Notes: a model not told the origin generated them from the sequence alone. A DNA stretch of 64,000 bases from Bacillota bacterium (GCA_023398375.1 JAEWSH010000072.1:1-64000); one strand, 5' to 3'; counted from the stretch's first letter, positions 25,889-35,277 are shown. Made by a program: numbers and translations.

Positions 25889-27933
25889 TAGGTGCGAATC
25901 AATACCCGGGACAACTAGTATTCGGATTGGATATAGGAACAAGAAGTATCGTTGGAACAGTCGGATATAAGGCTGGAGAAAAGTTCTATGTCGTTGCACA
26001 AGAGACAAAAGAACATGAGACCAGAGCTATGCTGGATGGACAGATCCATGACATTACGAAAGTCGGACAAACGATAAAAGAAGTTAAGGATGGGCTGGAA
26101 CTGAGAATCGGCAGAAAATTAACTGATGTCTGTATTGCAGCAGCCGGTCGTGTATTACGTACTGTAACAACTTTTGCGGAAGTGGAACTTGGAGCCGACA
26201 AGGTTATTACATTAGAAGATATCTACGCATTAGATTCTGCCGGTGTGGAGAAGGCTTATTCAGAATTTCAGAAGAGCAATACGTTAGAAGATAAGTTTTA
26301 TTGTGTGGGTTACTCGATTATTCATTATTACATGAATGGGTATCCGATGAGCAATTTGGAAAATCATAAAGCGCATACTATCTCAGAAGAACTCATTGCG
26401 ACATTTTTGCCGGATGATGTAGTAGATGGCTTATATCGAGCCGTAGAATTGGCAGATTTAGAAGTAGCAAACCTGACTTTAGAGCCTATAGCGGCAATTC
26501 AGGTAGCGATACCTGAAAATTTCCGTATGTTGAATATAGCACTTGTAGATGTGGGGGCAGGTACCTCTGATATTTCCATAACAAAGGATGGCAGCATTAT
26601 AGCGTTTGGTATGCTGCCGTGCGCAGGGGACAGTCTGACAGAAGCGATTGCACAGCATTGCCTTGTTGATTTTGCTATGGCTGAAAAGATAAAAAGGGGT
26701 ATCATGGAGCAGGATGTGGTAGAATATCAGGACATCATGTTCCTGCCCCAGTCGATAACAAGGGAGGAAGTACTTGAAATTGTGGCACCAATTGTGGACT
26801 CCATGACGAAGCAGGTAGCGGACAAGATCAAGGCGTTGAATGGTGATAAATCAGTAAGTGCTGTATTTGTTGTAGGCGGCGGCGGAAAGATTCCTACCTA
26901 TACGGAAAAACTGGCAGCAGAACTTTCTATTCAAAAGGAAAGGGTAGCATTACGCGGAAAAGAAGTAATGCAATCGATTGAGTTTTTAGAAGACGGTATT
27001 GAAAAGGATTCCATTCTCGTTACGCCAATCGGTATCTGCCTTAATTTCTATGAACAAAGTAATAATTTTATTTACGTAACTTTTAATGGGGAACGAGTAA
27101 AATTATATGATAATAATAAATTAGCGATTGTCGATGCAGCAATGCAGGCTGATTTTTTGAAAGAGGCTTTATTTCCAAGACGTGGAAAAGAATTGAATTT
27201 TACAGTAGATGGAAAGAGTAAGATCGTGCGTGGACAGTTGGGAGAACCGGCAGAGATTTCATTAAATGGGGACAGAACGGATATTTCACAGAGGATTCAT
27301 GCCAATGATGTGATAGAAGTAAAGGAATCCACATTCGGAGAGCCTGCAAAGATCGAGATTCAGAGGCTGCAAGAGTATTCATCTACATTAAACATCATAG
27401 TAAATGACAAGAAAATAGAAGTACCCAAATTTGCAAGTGTAAATGGAGCATTAAAATCAGGTTATTACGAGATTCAGGAAAATGATACGATTGAAATGCT
27501 GAATTATTATACGGTAGAACAAATTGCCGAATTCATGGATGTGGCTATTGACAGAGAAATGAATTTATATGTTAATAATAAATGTGCGGATACAAATACG
27601 AAGGTGTTTGAGAACTTTTCTGTGGTGTGGAGTATGGAAGAACTGGCTTTTGAAGAGGAAGCGGATGACCTTTCAGAAAATCAGGAAGTTTTTGTACCTG
27701 AAGTTGACCATCCAGATAATGGGAATATATCTGTTGTGGTGAATGGTCAGCCAGTACATATGCAGGGGAAACTAAATTATGTTTTTGTAGACGTATTTGA
27801 TTACATTGATTTCGATTTATCGGAAGTAAAAGGAAGCGGAATCGTTACAAAGCGCAACGGAACAGCGGCACAATACATGGAACCGCTGGAACAAGGCGAT
27901 GTGATAGAAGTATACTGGAAGGATAGAGAATAG
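25885..27933 (+). CDS. FtsA-like actin-fold ATPase with repeated C-terminal modules
   Basis: The N-terminal half (about 10-385) is an actin-fold ATPase of the FtsA/PilM group: phosphate loop LDIGTRSIVGTVGY, an inserted SHS2-like part (VCIAAAGRVLRT), second phosphate loop LVDVGAGTSDISIT (about 218) and adenosine motif VVGGGGKIPTYTE (about 331). At 682 residues it is much longer than FtsA (about 420). The extra C-terminal 290 residues contain at least three modules that start with V-N-G/D and end in an acidic strand (HANDVIEV near 480, QENDTIEML near 540, LEQGDVIEVYW near 679). They could be beta-grasp domains. It lacks an obvious amphipathic membrane-binding tail. It starts inside the coaE stop. 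Function is unknown; cell division or cell-surface assembly is possible. Confidence 0.75.
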   Translation: MIGANQYPGQLVFGLDIGTRSIVGTVGYKAGEKFYVVAQETKEHETRAMLDGQIHDITKVGQTIKEVKDGLELRIGRKLTDVCIAAAGRVLRTVTTFAEVELGADKVITLEDIYALDSAGVEKAYSEFQKSNTLEDKFYCVGYSIIHYYMNGYPMSNLENHKAHTISEELIATFLPDDVVDGLYRAVELADLEVANLTLEPIAAIQVAIPENFRMLNIALVDVGAGTSDISITKDGSIIAFGMLPCAGDSLTEAIAQHCLVDFAMAEKIKRGIMEQDVVEYQDIMFLPQSITREEVLEIVAPIVDSMTKQVADKIKALNGDKSVSAVFVVGGGGKIPTYTEKLAAELSIQKERVALRGKEVMQSIEFLEDGIEKDSILVTPIGICLNFYEQSNNFIYVTFNGERVKLYDNNKLAIVDAAMQADFLKEALFPRRGKELNFTVDGKSKIVRGQLGEPAEISLNGDRTDISQRIHANDVIEVKESTFGEPAKIEIQRLQEYSSTLNIIVNDKKIEVPKFASVNGALKSGYYEIQENDTIEMLNYYTVEQIAEFMDVAIDREMNLYVNNKCADTNTKVFENFSVVWSMEELAFEEEADDLSENQEVFVPEVDHPDNGNISVVVNGQPVHMQGKLNYVFVDVFDYIDFDLSEVKGSGIVTKRNGTAAQYMEPLEQGDVIEVYWKDRE

Positions 27934-27934
27934 A

Positions 27935-28732
27935 ATGAGATTGTGCAGTATAGCCAGTGGCAGCAGTGGAAACTGTATTTATGTAGGAACGGACACAACA
28001 CATCTGCTTGTGGATACCGGTATTAGCGGAAAAAGAACTGAAAAAGGTTTGAATGAAATAGGACTCAGCATTGCAGATATGGATGGTATTTTAGTTACCC
28101 ATGAGCATATTGATCATATCAGCGCACTGGGTGTTATCAGCAGAAAATATGGATTGCCTATCTATTCAGCACAAAGAACGATTCAGGCGATTCAAGCAAC
28201 AAATTCTGTGGGAAAAATCGATGAATCTTTGTATTGCCCGATAAAAGCGGATGAAAAATTAATGATAAAAGATATTACGATCCGGCCGATGCGGGTTTCC
28301 CATGATGCAGCAGAGCCACTGGCTTACCGTTTCGAATATGGAAATAAAAAGATTGGTGTTATAACTGATCTTGGAACCTATAACGATTATACAGTAGCGA
28401 ATCTGCAAGGATTAGATGCGATATTATTAGAGGCAAACCATGACATTAATATGCTACAGGTAGGTCCGTATCCTTACTATCTGAAACAAAGAATTTTAGG
28501 AGACAGAGGGCATTTGTCTAATGAATTGTCAGGCAGATTACTAAGCAGGATATTGCATGACGGAATGCAGAAGGTGATTCTCGGACATCTCAGTAAAGAA
28601 AATAATATGGCGGAACTTGCTTATGAAACAGTCCGTGTAGAAGTTGCTGCAACAGATACACCATACAAATGCGATGATTTTTCGATATGTGTAGCGAAAC
28701 GCAGTGAAGTATCGGAAATTGTGGAAATATAA
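27935..28732 (+). CDS. YycJ/WalJ-like metallo-beta-lactamase fold hydrolase
   Basis: The 265-residue product begins MRLCSIASGSSGNCIYVG, the typical start of YycJ-type proteins, and has the metal motif THEHIDH, a later LEANHD and ILGHLSKENN. It is a dinuclear-metal hydrolase. YycJ (WalJ) proteins are linked to nuclease activity and to coordination of cell division with replication in Firmicutes. The gene starts one base after the FtsA-like gene stop, so the two are coupled. There is no WalRK system beside it. Confidence 0.88.
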   Translation: MRLCSIASGSSGNCIYVGTDTTHLLVDTGISGKRTEKGLNEIGLSIADMDGILVTHEHIDHISALGVISRKYGLPIYSAQRTIQAIQATNSVGKIDESLYCPIKADEKLMIKDITIRPMRVSHDAAEPLAYRFEYGNKKIGVITDLGTYNDYTVANLQGLDAILLEANHDINMLQVGPYPYYLKQRILGDRGHLSNELSGRLLSRILHDGMQKVILGHLSKENNMAELAYETVRVEVAATDTPYKCDDFSICVAKRSEVSEIVEI

Positions 28733-28761
28733 AACGATCAGCATGAAGGAGAAAACACATT

Positions 28762-29034
28762 ATGAAAAAAACGATTATCACCGTAGTAGGAAAAGACGCT
28801 GTAGGTATTATTGCAAAGGTATGTACTTATCTTGCAGAAAATAAGATTAATATACTGGATATTTCACAAACAATTGTACAAGGGTATTTTAACATGATGA
28901 TGATTGTAGATATGGATCATGCATCTAAAAAATTTAATGATATTTCAACAGATCTTGATAAAATGGGAGAAGAGATCGGCGTAATGATTAAATGCCAAAG
29001 AGAAGATATCTTTGACAAAATGCATCGTATTTAA
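28762..29034 (+). CDS. ACT-domain protein, UPF0237 type
   Basis: The 90-residue product is a single ACT domain (KTIITVVGKDAVGIIAKVCTYLAE...NILDISQTIVQGYFNMMMIVD). It resembles the small UPF0237 proteins that pair with UPF0210 proteins, as here. ACT domains bind amino acids or similar ligands, so it may regulate its neighbour. AAGGAG precedes the ATG. Confidence 0.88.
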   Translation: MKKTIITVVGKDAVGIIAKVCTYLAENKINILDISQTIVQGYFNMMMIVDMDHASKKFNDISTDLDKMGEEIGVMIKCQREDIFDKMHRI

Positions 29035-29093
29035 GGTGCTATACAGACAGGATAATAATAGATATCTAACCAAATGAGTAGGAGAAAATCATT

Positions 29094-30458
29094 ATGATAA
29101 ATATGTTTGAAGTAGCAGAGACAAATAAAATGATCGAAAAGGAAAATCTTGATGTAAGAACAATTACATTAGGAATCAGTCTGTTGGATTGTATTGACTC
29201 GGATCTGAATAAAGTAAATGAAAATATTTATAATAAGATTACCACAGTTGCAAAGAACTTAGTGGAAACTGGAAATGAAATTGAAAAAGAATTCGGTATT
29301 CCAATTGTGAATAAAAGAATTTCGGTAACGCCAATTGCATTGATCGGCGGCGCAGCGTGCAAGAAACCAGAAGATTTTGTGACCATTGCAGATACCATGG
29401 ACAGAGCGGCAAAAAAAGTAGGTGTGAACCTGATTGGCGGATATTCTGCACTTGTATCAAAGGGGATGACAAAAGCAGATGAATTATTAATTCGTTCCAT
29501 TCCACAAGCACTGGCTACCACTGACAGAGTGTGTAGTTCCGTAAACCTGGGTTCCACAAAAACAGGCATTAATATGGATGCTGTTAAATTAATGGGTGAG
29601 ATTCTGCTAGAAACGGCAAATCTGACAAAAGAAGAAGATTCCGTTGCATGCATGAAGTTAGTTGTTTTCTGCAATGCACCGGATGATAATCCGTTTATGG
29701 CAGGTGCATTCCACGGTGTAACTGAGGCAGATGCAATTATTAATGTTGGGGTCAGCGGCCCTGGTGTTGTGAAAACTGCTTTATCAAAGGTGCGTGGAGA
29801 GAATTTTGAAGTGTTATGCGAAACCATCAAAAAGACAGCATTTAAAGTAACAAGAGTAGGGCAATTGGTAGCGCAGGAGGCATCAAAACGTCTGAATATC
29901 CCATTCGGCATTGTAGATTTATCATTGGCACCAACACCTGCGATCGGTGACAGTGTTGCAGATATTTTATGTGAGATAGGTTTGGAGTATGCGGGGGCAC
30001 CGGGAACGACAGCAGCTTTGGCACTATTAAACGATCAGGTCAAAAAAGGCGGTGTAATGGCGTCTTCTTATGTGGGAGGACTTAGTGGTGCATTTATTCC
30101 TGTGAGTGAAGATCAAGGAATGATTGATGCGGTACAGGCAGGTGCATTAACGCTTGAAAAGTTAGAAGCAATGACATGCGTATGTTCTGTCGGACTTGAT
30201 ATGATTGCCATTCCGGGAGATACAAAGGCAACAACGATATCTGGGATTATTGCAGATGAGATGGCAATTGGCATGATAAACCAGAAAACGACCGCGGTTC
30301 GTTTGATTCCGGTTGTTGGTAAAGGAGTCGGGGAAACGGTTGAATTTGGTGGTTTGTTTGGATATGCTCCTATTATGCCGGTAAATAAATATTCATGTGA
30401 TGCATTTATTAATCGTGGCGGACGTATTCCGGCTCCGATTCATAGCTTTAAAAATTAG
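29094..30458 (+). CDS. UPF0210 (PFL/DUF711) family protein
   Basis: The 454-residue protein matches the UPF0210 family (ENLDVRTITLGISLLDC, PIALIGGAACKKPEDF, NVGVSGPGVVKTAL, FGGLFGYAPIMPVN). The fold is related to the pyruvate formate-lyase-like barrel, but no glycyl-radical motif is present. Biochemical role is not established. It follows the ACT protein, a widespread pairing, so the two probably act together. AGGAG lies nine bases before the chosen ATG. It ends at a strong terminator. Confidence 0.9.
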   Translation: MINMFEVAETNKMIEKENLDVRTITLGISLLDCIDSDLNKVNENIYNKITTVAKNLVETGNEIEKEFGIPIVNKRISVTPIALIGGAACKKPEDFVTIADTMDRAAKKVGVNLIGGYSALVSKGMTKADELLIRSIPQALATTDRVCSSVNLGSTKTGINMDAVKLMGEILLETANLTKEEDSVACMKLVVFCNAPDDNPFMAGAFHGVTEADAIINVGVSGPGVVKTALSKVRGENFEVLCETIKKTAFKVTRVGQLVAQEASKRLNIPFGIVDLSLAPTPAIGDSVADILCEIGLEYAGAPGTTAALALLNDQVKKGGVMASSYVGGLSGAFIPVSEDQGMIDAVQAGALTLEKLEAMTCVCSVGLDMIAIPGDTKATTISGIIADEMAIGMINQKTTAVRLIPVVGKGVGETVEFGGLFGYAPIMPVNKYSCDAFINRGGRIPAPIHSFKN

Positions 30459-30480
30459 TAATATAAGAACAACGAAGGTA

Positions 30481-30521
30481 AAAAAAGGTTCCCGAACATG
30501 GTATGTCCTGGGAACCTTTTT
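30481..30521. terminator. Bidirectional terminator between UPF0210 gene and tmcAL
   Basis: AAAAAAGGTTCCC (30481-30493) and GGGAACCTTTTT (30510-30521) form a stem with A residues on one side and T residues on the other. It can stop both converging transcripts. Confidence 0.88.
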
Positions 30522-30534
30522 AGTGGATTCTTCG

Positions 30535-31776
30535 TTAGGGTATTATGATAATATTCTGAGAATATTCGTTAGGAACAGAATAGTGATATTTCGTATTTAT
30601 AATCGTATTATAAATATGAGAAGCACTAATTTCTTCTTCTAACATGGCAAGTCCTGTAGTACTGTCGATGATTTTATATGCATCTGCTAATTTAGAAATA
30701 AGAGGTATGGAACTATGCTGTTTGATAAGGCTGAGCAATGCTGTAGCTTCTTTACGAAATCCAAGCATGCGTGCATAAAATATAGCGTCTTCATTGAGAA
30801 AAGAGGAAAGCCTGTCTTTGCGTATGTTTAGCAGAATGTGAAGCAGACAACGGCTGATACGTGCATAGGTCATCTCCTTCGTTTTTAATCGTTCGCAAAA
30901 AGAACTAAAGTCTTTATATTCATGTAAGCGATTTAGAATACGAGCTGATAAATCTTCAGATACATCAATATAATCCGTGTATCCGGCTGGCGCATCAAGC
31001 AAAAGTTTATAATGCAGTAAAGAAGATAAGTCATCCGTAAATATCGGGAAATTATAATTAAAATGCTTTTGCATGATAGCATACACGGAAGGTGGCACTT
31101 GATCCTCGATCAGACGTAAATCGTGATGATCTGCAAGAGAATGCCGGATAGCAATTGCGGAACTATTATGCTCCTGAAGTCTTTTTTCGTGATAGGCGGC
31201 TCCGACACGCAGGTTCGTATAAGGAACAATCTTGCTGTTCCTTAAGATAAGAGCCTTCATATACTCGATACCGAGAATATTATTTGGAGAAGATAATATA
31301 GCGGTATGTGCATAGAGATCAGGAATGGATTCTTCTAAAGCGAGAGCACGTGCCTGAGGAAATGTCTTTCCAGATTTTAAATATAAGGTCAGAATATTAT
31401 CAAAATTATCACTTGGATGGCAGAGGGCATCAGCGATCTTGGATAATATGGATATGTCACCGCATTCACTGCCGAAGCAGAGCGTATCTACAATACCTAA
31501 TTTATCCAGCAATATTACGGCACCTTTTGCAAAATATTCTGCGCTCGTACAAGCATAATAAAGAGGTAGTTCAAGCACTAAGTCAGCACCATTCATTAAA
31601 GCCATTTCAGCACGCGCATATTTATCGATCAAGGCTGGATTACCGCGCTGGGTATAATTACCGCTCATAACGACAACAATACGGTCGGCACCAGTTAAAG
31701 CTTTTGCCTGTTCCATATGATATTTATGTCCATTATGAAATGGATTATATTCTGCAATGATACCAACTACTTTCAT
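30535..31776 (-). CDS. tmcAL: tRNA(Met) cytidine acetate ligase
   Basis: The 413-residue protein has MKVVGIIAEYNPFHNGHKYH, a nucleotidyltransferase HxGH-type motif, then VVMSGNYTQRGNPALIDK and FGSECGD. These are typical of TmcAL (formerly DUF795/YlbM), which makes N4-acetylcytidine at the wobble position of elongator tRNA-Met from acetate and ATP. The start at 31776 is supported by AAGGAG; an earlier in-frame ATG at 31809 is not. It is divergent from pta-ackA, which supplies or uses acetate, a suggestive neighbourhood. Confidence 0.92.
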   Translation of the reverse strand: MKVVGIIAEYNPFHNGHKYHMEQAKALTGADRIVVVMSGNYTQRGNPALIDKYARAEMALMNGADLVLELPLYYACTSAEYFAKGAVILLDKLGIVDTLCFGSECGDISILSKIADALCHPSDNFDNILTLYLKSGKTFPQARALALEESIPDLYAHTAILSSPNNILGIEYMKALILRNSKIVPYTNLRVGAAYHEKRLQEHNSSAIAIRHSLADHHDLRLIEDQVPPSVYAIMQKHFNYNFPIFTDDLSSLLHYKLLLDAPAGYTDYIDVSEDLSARILNRLHEYKDFSSFCERLKTKEMTYARISRCLLHILLNIRKDRLSSFLNEDAIFYARMLGFRKEATALLSLIKQHSSIPLISKLADAYKIIDSTTGLAMLEEEISASHIYNTIINTKYHYSVPNEYSQNIIIIP

Positions 31777-31831
31777 ATTACATATTCTCCTTGCTATTAT
31801 GAGAAACACAATTCACTTGCTGTGAACTACG

Positions 31832-31948
31832 CTTATTGTATAAAAACAGATACAATAAGAGTATCATGTTCTTGGATAGAAAACAATGCGCATTTTGTAC
31901 CTCATTTAGCACAATATTTGACAACGATCTATCTTGTATACAATAAGA
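31832..31948. repeat. Three copies of a 10-base motif in the tmcAL-pta spacer
   Basis: CTTATTGTAT (31832-31841) and ATACAATAAG (31850-31859) form a perfect inverted repeat with an 8-base gap. A third copy, ATACAATAAG, is at 31938-31947. All lie between divergent tmcAL and pta and could be binding sites for a regulator of acetate metabolism. Confidence 0.55.
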
Positions 31949-31991
31949 AAATAACTTATAATTATTTTATCTTAACAGTATAAATAGTACT

Positions 31992-32020
31992 TTGACAGAA
32001 AATGTGAATTGGGGATTTAT
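31992..32020 (+). promoter_or_regulatory. pta-ackA promoter
   Basis: TTGACA (31992-31997) is a perfect -35. At 17 bases is ATTTAT (32015-32020), and a perfect TATAAT follows at the non-ideal distance of 22 bases. The start point is thus uncertain. Confidence 0.55.
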
Positions 32021-32048
32021 ATAATAATAAAAATGGAGGAAACAGACT

Positions 32049-33050
32049 ATGTCTTATATCGATACGATTAAAGAAAAAGCAAGGATGGATAAGAAAACAA
32101 TTGTTTTACCAGAATCAAATGATAAGAGAACTCTGATTGCAGTATCACATATTTTAGAAGAGGGCATTGCAAATATTATTATGATCGGTAAGGAAGAAAA
32201 AATTAAAGATGGTGCAGGCTGGCTGGAGGTAAATCTTGAAGGTGTAACAATTATTGATCCGGAAAAAACAGATAAGCTGGATCAGTATGTAAACATTTTA
32301 TATGAAACAAGAAAAGATAAGGGAATGACAGAAGAGAAGGCAAGAGAGATTTTATTGCATGACTATTTGACATTTGGAGTTATTATGGTAAAAGCAAATG
32401 ATGCAGATGGAATGGTAGCAGGAGCCTGTCATGCAACGGCAGATGTGCTACGACCATCTTTGCAGATCCTAAAGACAGCACCGGGAGTGAAGCTGGTATC
32501 CGCTTTCTTTATTTTGGATGTACCGGATTGCAATATGGGAGAGAATGGCACTTTTCTGTTTGCAGACTGTGGTTTGAATCAGGATCCGACAGCGGAAGAA
32601 TTAGCAGCAATAGCTGATACCAGTGCAAAGAGTTTTAAAACATTGGTAGGAGCTAAACCAATCATTGCGATGTTGTCCCATTCGACAAAAGGAAGTGCAA
32701 AACATGAATTGGTGGATAAGGTAGTGGAAGCAACAAGAATTGCACATGAACAATATCCACATCTGACATTAGACGGAGAATTACAGACGGATGCAGCAAT
32801 TGTACCACAAGTTGCGAAATCAAAAGCACCGGGCAGCGAGATTGCCGGAAGTGCGAATGTACTTATTTTTCCCAACTTAGATGCTGGAAATATTGGATAT
32901 AAATTAGTACAAAGACTGGCAAAAGCAGAAGCTTATGGACCAATGGTGCAGGGAATTGCCAAACCGGTAAATGACTTGTCAAGAGGATGTACATGGCAGG
33001 ACATCGTAGGCGGTGTGGCGTTAACGGCAGTGCAGGCACAATTAGCATAA
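32049..33050 (+). CDS. pta: Phosphate acetyltransferase
   Basis: The 333-residue single-domain Pta interconverts acetyl-CoA and acetyl phosphate. It has KKTIVLPESNDKRTL, DADGMVAGACHATADVLRP, SAFFILDVPDC and NVLIFPNLDAGNIGYKLVQR. Length fits the short Firmicute type without the regulatory N-terminus of enterobacteria. TGGAGGA precedes the ATG. With the adjacent ackA it forms the ATP-yielding acetate pathway of a fermenter. Confidence 0.97.
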   Translation: MSYIDTIKEKARMDKKTIVLPESNDKRTLIAVSHILEEGIANIIMIGKEEKIKDGAGWLEVNLEGVTIIDPEKTDKLDQYVNILYETRKDKGMTEEKAREILLHDYLTFGVIMVKANDADGMVAGACHATADVLRPSLQILKTAPGVKLVSAFFILDVPDCNMGENGTFLFADCGLNQDPTAEELAAIADTSAKSFKTLVGAKPIIAMLSHSTKGSAKHELVDKVVEATRIAHEQYPHLTLDGELQTDAAIVPQVAKSKAPGSEIAGSANVLIFPNLDAGNIGYKLVQRLAKAEAYGPMVQGIAKPVNDLSRGCTWQDIVGGVALTAVQAQLA

Positions 33051-33074
33051 AAAAAAATTATGGAGGAGTCAGAG

Positions 33075-34271
33075 ATGAAAGTTTTAGTTATTAATTGCGG
33101 GAGCTCATCTTTAAAATTTCAATTGATAGATGCAACCTCAGAAAAAGTCATTGCAAAAGGTCTTTGTGAGAGAATTGGAATTGAAGGAAGTCAGCTCGTA
33201 TATACGCCGGCAGATGGAGAAAAGGTAAAGACTCAGGCTCTGATGCCTAGCCATATAGAAGCGATTCAAATGGTATTGAATGCACTTACAGACAAAAAAA
33301 CAGGCGTGATTCAACGGTTAGATGAGATTGGAGCAGTTGGGCACCGTATCGTACATGGCGGAGAAAAATTTGCAAATGCTACGATCATCACAGAAGAAGT
33401 CTTGAGAGCAATTGAAGAGTGCAGCGATCTTGCACCACTGCATAATCCTGCAAATTTGATTGGAATAACAGCATGTAAAAAACTGATGCCAAAGATACCC
33501 ATGGTGGCAGTTTTTGATACTGCTTTCCATCAGACGATGCCCGAAGAAGCTTACTTATATGGGATACCATATGAATATTATGAAAATTATAAGATTCGAA
33601 GATATGGTTTTCATGGAACCAGTCACGCATATGTGTCTAAAAAAGCAGCAGAAGTTCTTGGAAAAAAATACGAAGATATGAAAATTATCGTGTGCCATCT
33701 TGGAAACGGTGCTTCTATATCAGCAGTAGAAAACGGACGTTCTGTTGATACCTCTATGGGATTAACGCCATTGGAGGGGTTGATCATGGGAACCAGATCG
33801 GGAGATATAGATCCATCTATCATAGAATTCATCGGACACAAAGAAGGAAAATCTTTAACTGAGATTATGGAAATATTAAACAAAAAGTCGGGTGTGCTAG
33901 GATTATCAGATGGATACGCATCTGATTTCAGAGATCTGGAAGATGCTTATTTTGAGGGGCATACAGCTTCTGTAAGAGCATTGAACACATTTGCCTATCG
34001 TGTGGTAAAATACATTGGTGCTTATGCTGCGGCTATGAATGGTGTGGATGCCATTTGTTTTACGGGTGGCGTTGGAGAGAACAGTCCGTTGCTTCGAAAC
34101 ATTATATGTGACCGGCTGCAATTCATGGGGATTGCAATTGAGCAGGAACCGAATCAAAAAAGAGGCCAGGATATTGTAATATCTACAAAAGAATCCAATG
34201 TTACTGTTATGGTCATTCCTACAAATGAAGAACTGGCAATTGCAAGAGAAACCTATATACTTACGAAATAG
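33075..34271 (+). CDS. ackA: Acetate kinase
   Basis: The 398-residue kinase makes ATP and acetate from acetyl phosphate. It starts MKVLVINCGSSSLKFQLID (phosphate motif) and includes the GHRIVHGGEKF region, FDTAFHQTMP, RRYGFHGTSH and GGVGENSPLLR. ATG 33075 follows GGAGGAG; a shorter distance in-frame ATG at 33060 is the tail of the pta leader. It is 24 bases after pta and is surely cotranscribed. Confidence 0.97.
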   Translation: MKVLVINCGSSSLKFQLIDATSEKVIAKGLCERIGIEGSQLVYTPADGEKVKTQALMPSHIEAIQMVLNALTDKKTGVIQRLDEIGAVGHRIVHGGEKFANATIITEEVLRAIEECSDLAPLHNPANLIGITACKKLMPKIPMVAVFDTAFHQTMPEEAYLYGIPYEYYENYKIRRYGFHGTSHAYVSKKAAEVLGKKYEDMKIIVCHLGNGASISAVENGRSVDTSMGLTPLEGLIMGTRSGDIDPSIIEFIGHKEGKSLTEIMEILNKKSGVLGLSDGYASDFRDLEDAYFEGHTASVRALNTFAYRVVKYIGAYAAAMNGVDAICFTGGVGENSPLLRNIICDRLQFMGIAIEQEPNQKRGQDIVISTKESNVTVMVIPTNEELAIARETYILTK

Positions 34272-34308
34272 TGTTTTGTTAATAGCCTATAAATATTTAA
34301 ATAAATAG

Positions 34309-34337
34309 TTGACAATAATAATACGGCTATGTATAAT
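34309..34337 (+). promoter_or_regulatory. Consensus promoter of the DUF177-rpmF operon
   Basis: TTGACA (34309-34314), exactly 17 bases, TATAAT (34332-34337): both boxes are perfect. The gene begins 27 bases downstream. Confidence 0.9.
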
Positions 34338-34363
34338 TGTTTAGGTGTGAATAGGAGTTTACT

Positions 34364-34888
34364 ATGTTGGTGAATTTATCAGATGTTTTGACATCACAAG
34401 GCAAAACAGAAAGCATTATTACAGAATTGGGATTACAGACTTATGAATGCAAATTAGGTTCATTTCCGATTATTCATAAAGAACCTGTCAGCATAACAGC
34501 AACCAATACTGGAAATGGAAAGGCACATATTGAAGTAACTACTTCGCTGGTGCTTATGATGAATTGCGACAGATGTCTGAAGGATGTGGCGAAAAATTTT
34601 GATTTATCCTTTTCAAGACAGGTGCATGCACCTTCAACTGATGCAGAAGAGGATCCTGATGAACTGAGTTTCATGGAAGGCTATCAACTTGATGTAGAAA
34701 ACCTAATTAGCAGAGAAATATTGACGAACTGGCCAATGAAAGTTTTATGCAAAGAAGATTGCAAAGGAATTTGCACAAAATGCGGAAAAGACTTGAATAC
34801 TGGGGAATGTAATTGTGATACTTTTATACCCGACCCTAGAATGGCAGTAATAAAAGATATCTTTAACGCGAATAATAAGGAGGTGTAA
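34364..34888 (+). CDS. DUF177 (YceD) family protein
   Basis: The 174-residue product has the DUF177 core CDRCLKDV, ending in a four-cysteine cluster CKEDCKGICTKCGKDLNTG near the C-terminus. YceD proteins are found beside rpmF across bacteria and are implicated in 23S rRNA or ribosome maturation. It is followed by rpmF two bases after its stop. A consensus promoter drives the pair. Confidence 0.9.
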   Translation: MLVNLSDVLTSQGKTESIITELGLQTYECKLGSFPIIHKEPVSITATNTGNGKAHIEVTTSLVLMMNCDRCLKDVAKNFDLSFSRQVHAPSTDAEEDPDELSFMEGYQLDVENLISREILTNWPMKVLCKEDCKGICTKCGKDLNTGECNCDTFIPDPRMAVIKDIFNANNKEV

Positions 34889-34890
34889 CG

Positions 34891-35070
34891 ATGTCTATAT
34901 GTCCAAAAAATAAATCTTCCAAAGGTAGAAGAGATAAAAGAAGAGCAAACTGGAAAATGAGTGCTCCAAATTTAGTTAAATGTAGCAAATGTGGAGCTTT
35001 AATGATGCCTCACAGAGTATGTAAAGCATGCGGTTCTTATAATAAAAAAGAAATCATTTCAGTTGACTAA
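34891..35070 (+). CDS. rpmF: 50S ribosomal protein L32
   Basis: The 59-residue zinc-ribbon protein starts MSICPKNKSSKGRRDKRRAN, with CSKCGALMMPHRVCKACG giving a Cys4 zinc site. AGGAGGTG lies eight bases before the ATG. L32 sits on the large subunit. Many Firmicutes have zinc and zinc-free L32 forms; this one is the zinc-binding type. The gene is short but plainly real. Confidence 0.96.
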   Translation: MSICPKNKSSKGRRDKRRANWKMSAPNLVKCSKCGALMMPHRVCKACGSYNKKEIISVD

Positions 35071-35088
35071 TTTTTAAGAGTTTTGTAA

Positions 35089-35123
35089 GATCAGGGAATA
35101 TGGTTTTGCCTGATTCCCTGATC
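35089..35123 (+). terminator. First terminator-like hairpin after rpmF
   Basis: GATCAGGGAAT (35089-35099) pairs perfectly with ATTCCCTGATC (35113-35123). The following T tract is poor (TTATAAAA). Confidence 0.65.
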
Positions 35124-35142
35124 TTATAAAATAAAGTAGATG

Positions 35143-35166
35143 TTCGCAGTGATGCGAATTTTTTTT
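35143..35166 (+). terminator. Second terminator after rpmF
   Basis: TTCGCA (35143-35148), GTGA loop, TGCGAA (35153-35158), then eight T residues. Confidence 0.8.
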
Positions 35167-35207
35167 GTGCTATCTTACGATTTTAATTTCATAAATTAAA
35201 ATATTTA

Positions 35208-35277
35208 TCTCATTATAATTTGAACATTATGGGTTCTAAGTTTCTACCGGTAGCCGTTATCTGACCGACTAATGAGA
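35208..35277 (+). ncRNA. Purine riboswitch aptamer, guanine-type
   Basis: The pattern is that of the purine riboswitch. P1 is TCTCATTA (35208-35215) with TAATGAGA (35270-35277). The L2 region is ATTATGG, the core is TTTCTACC (35241-35248), the L3 region is CCGTTAT, and GACTA comes before the P1 3' strand. The C in GACTA (position 74 in the xpt numbering) predicts guanine or hypoxanthine/xanthine-related binding, not adenine. P3 seems to carry a bulged G. It precedes a purine permease and phosphoribosyltransferase, consistent with its ligand. Confidence 0.92.
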
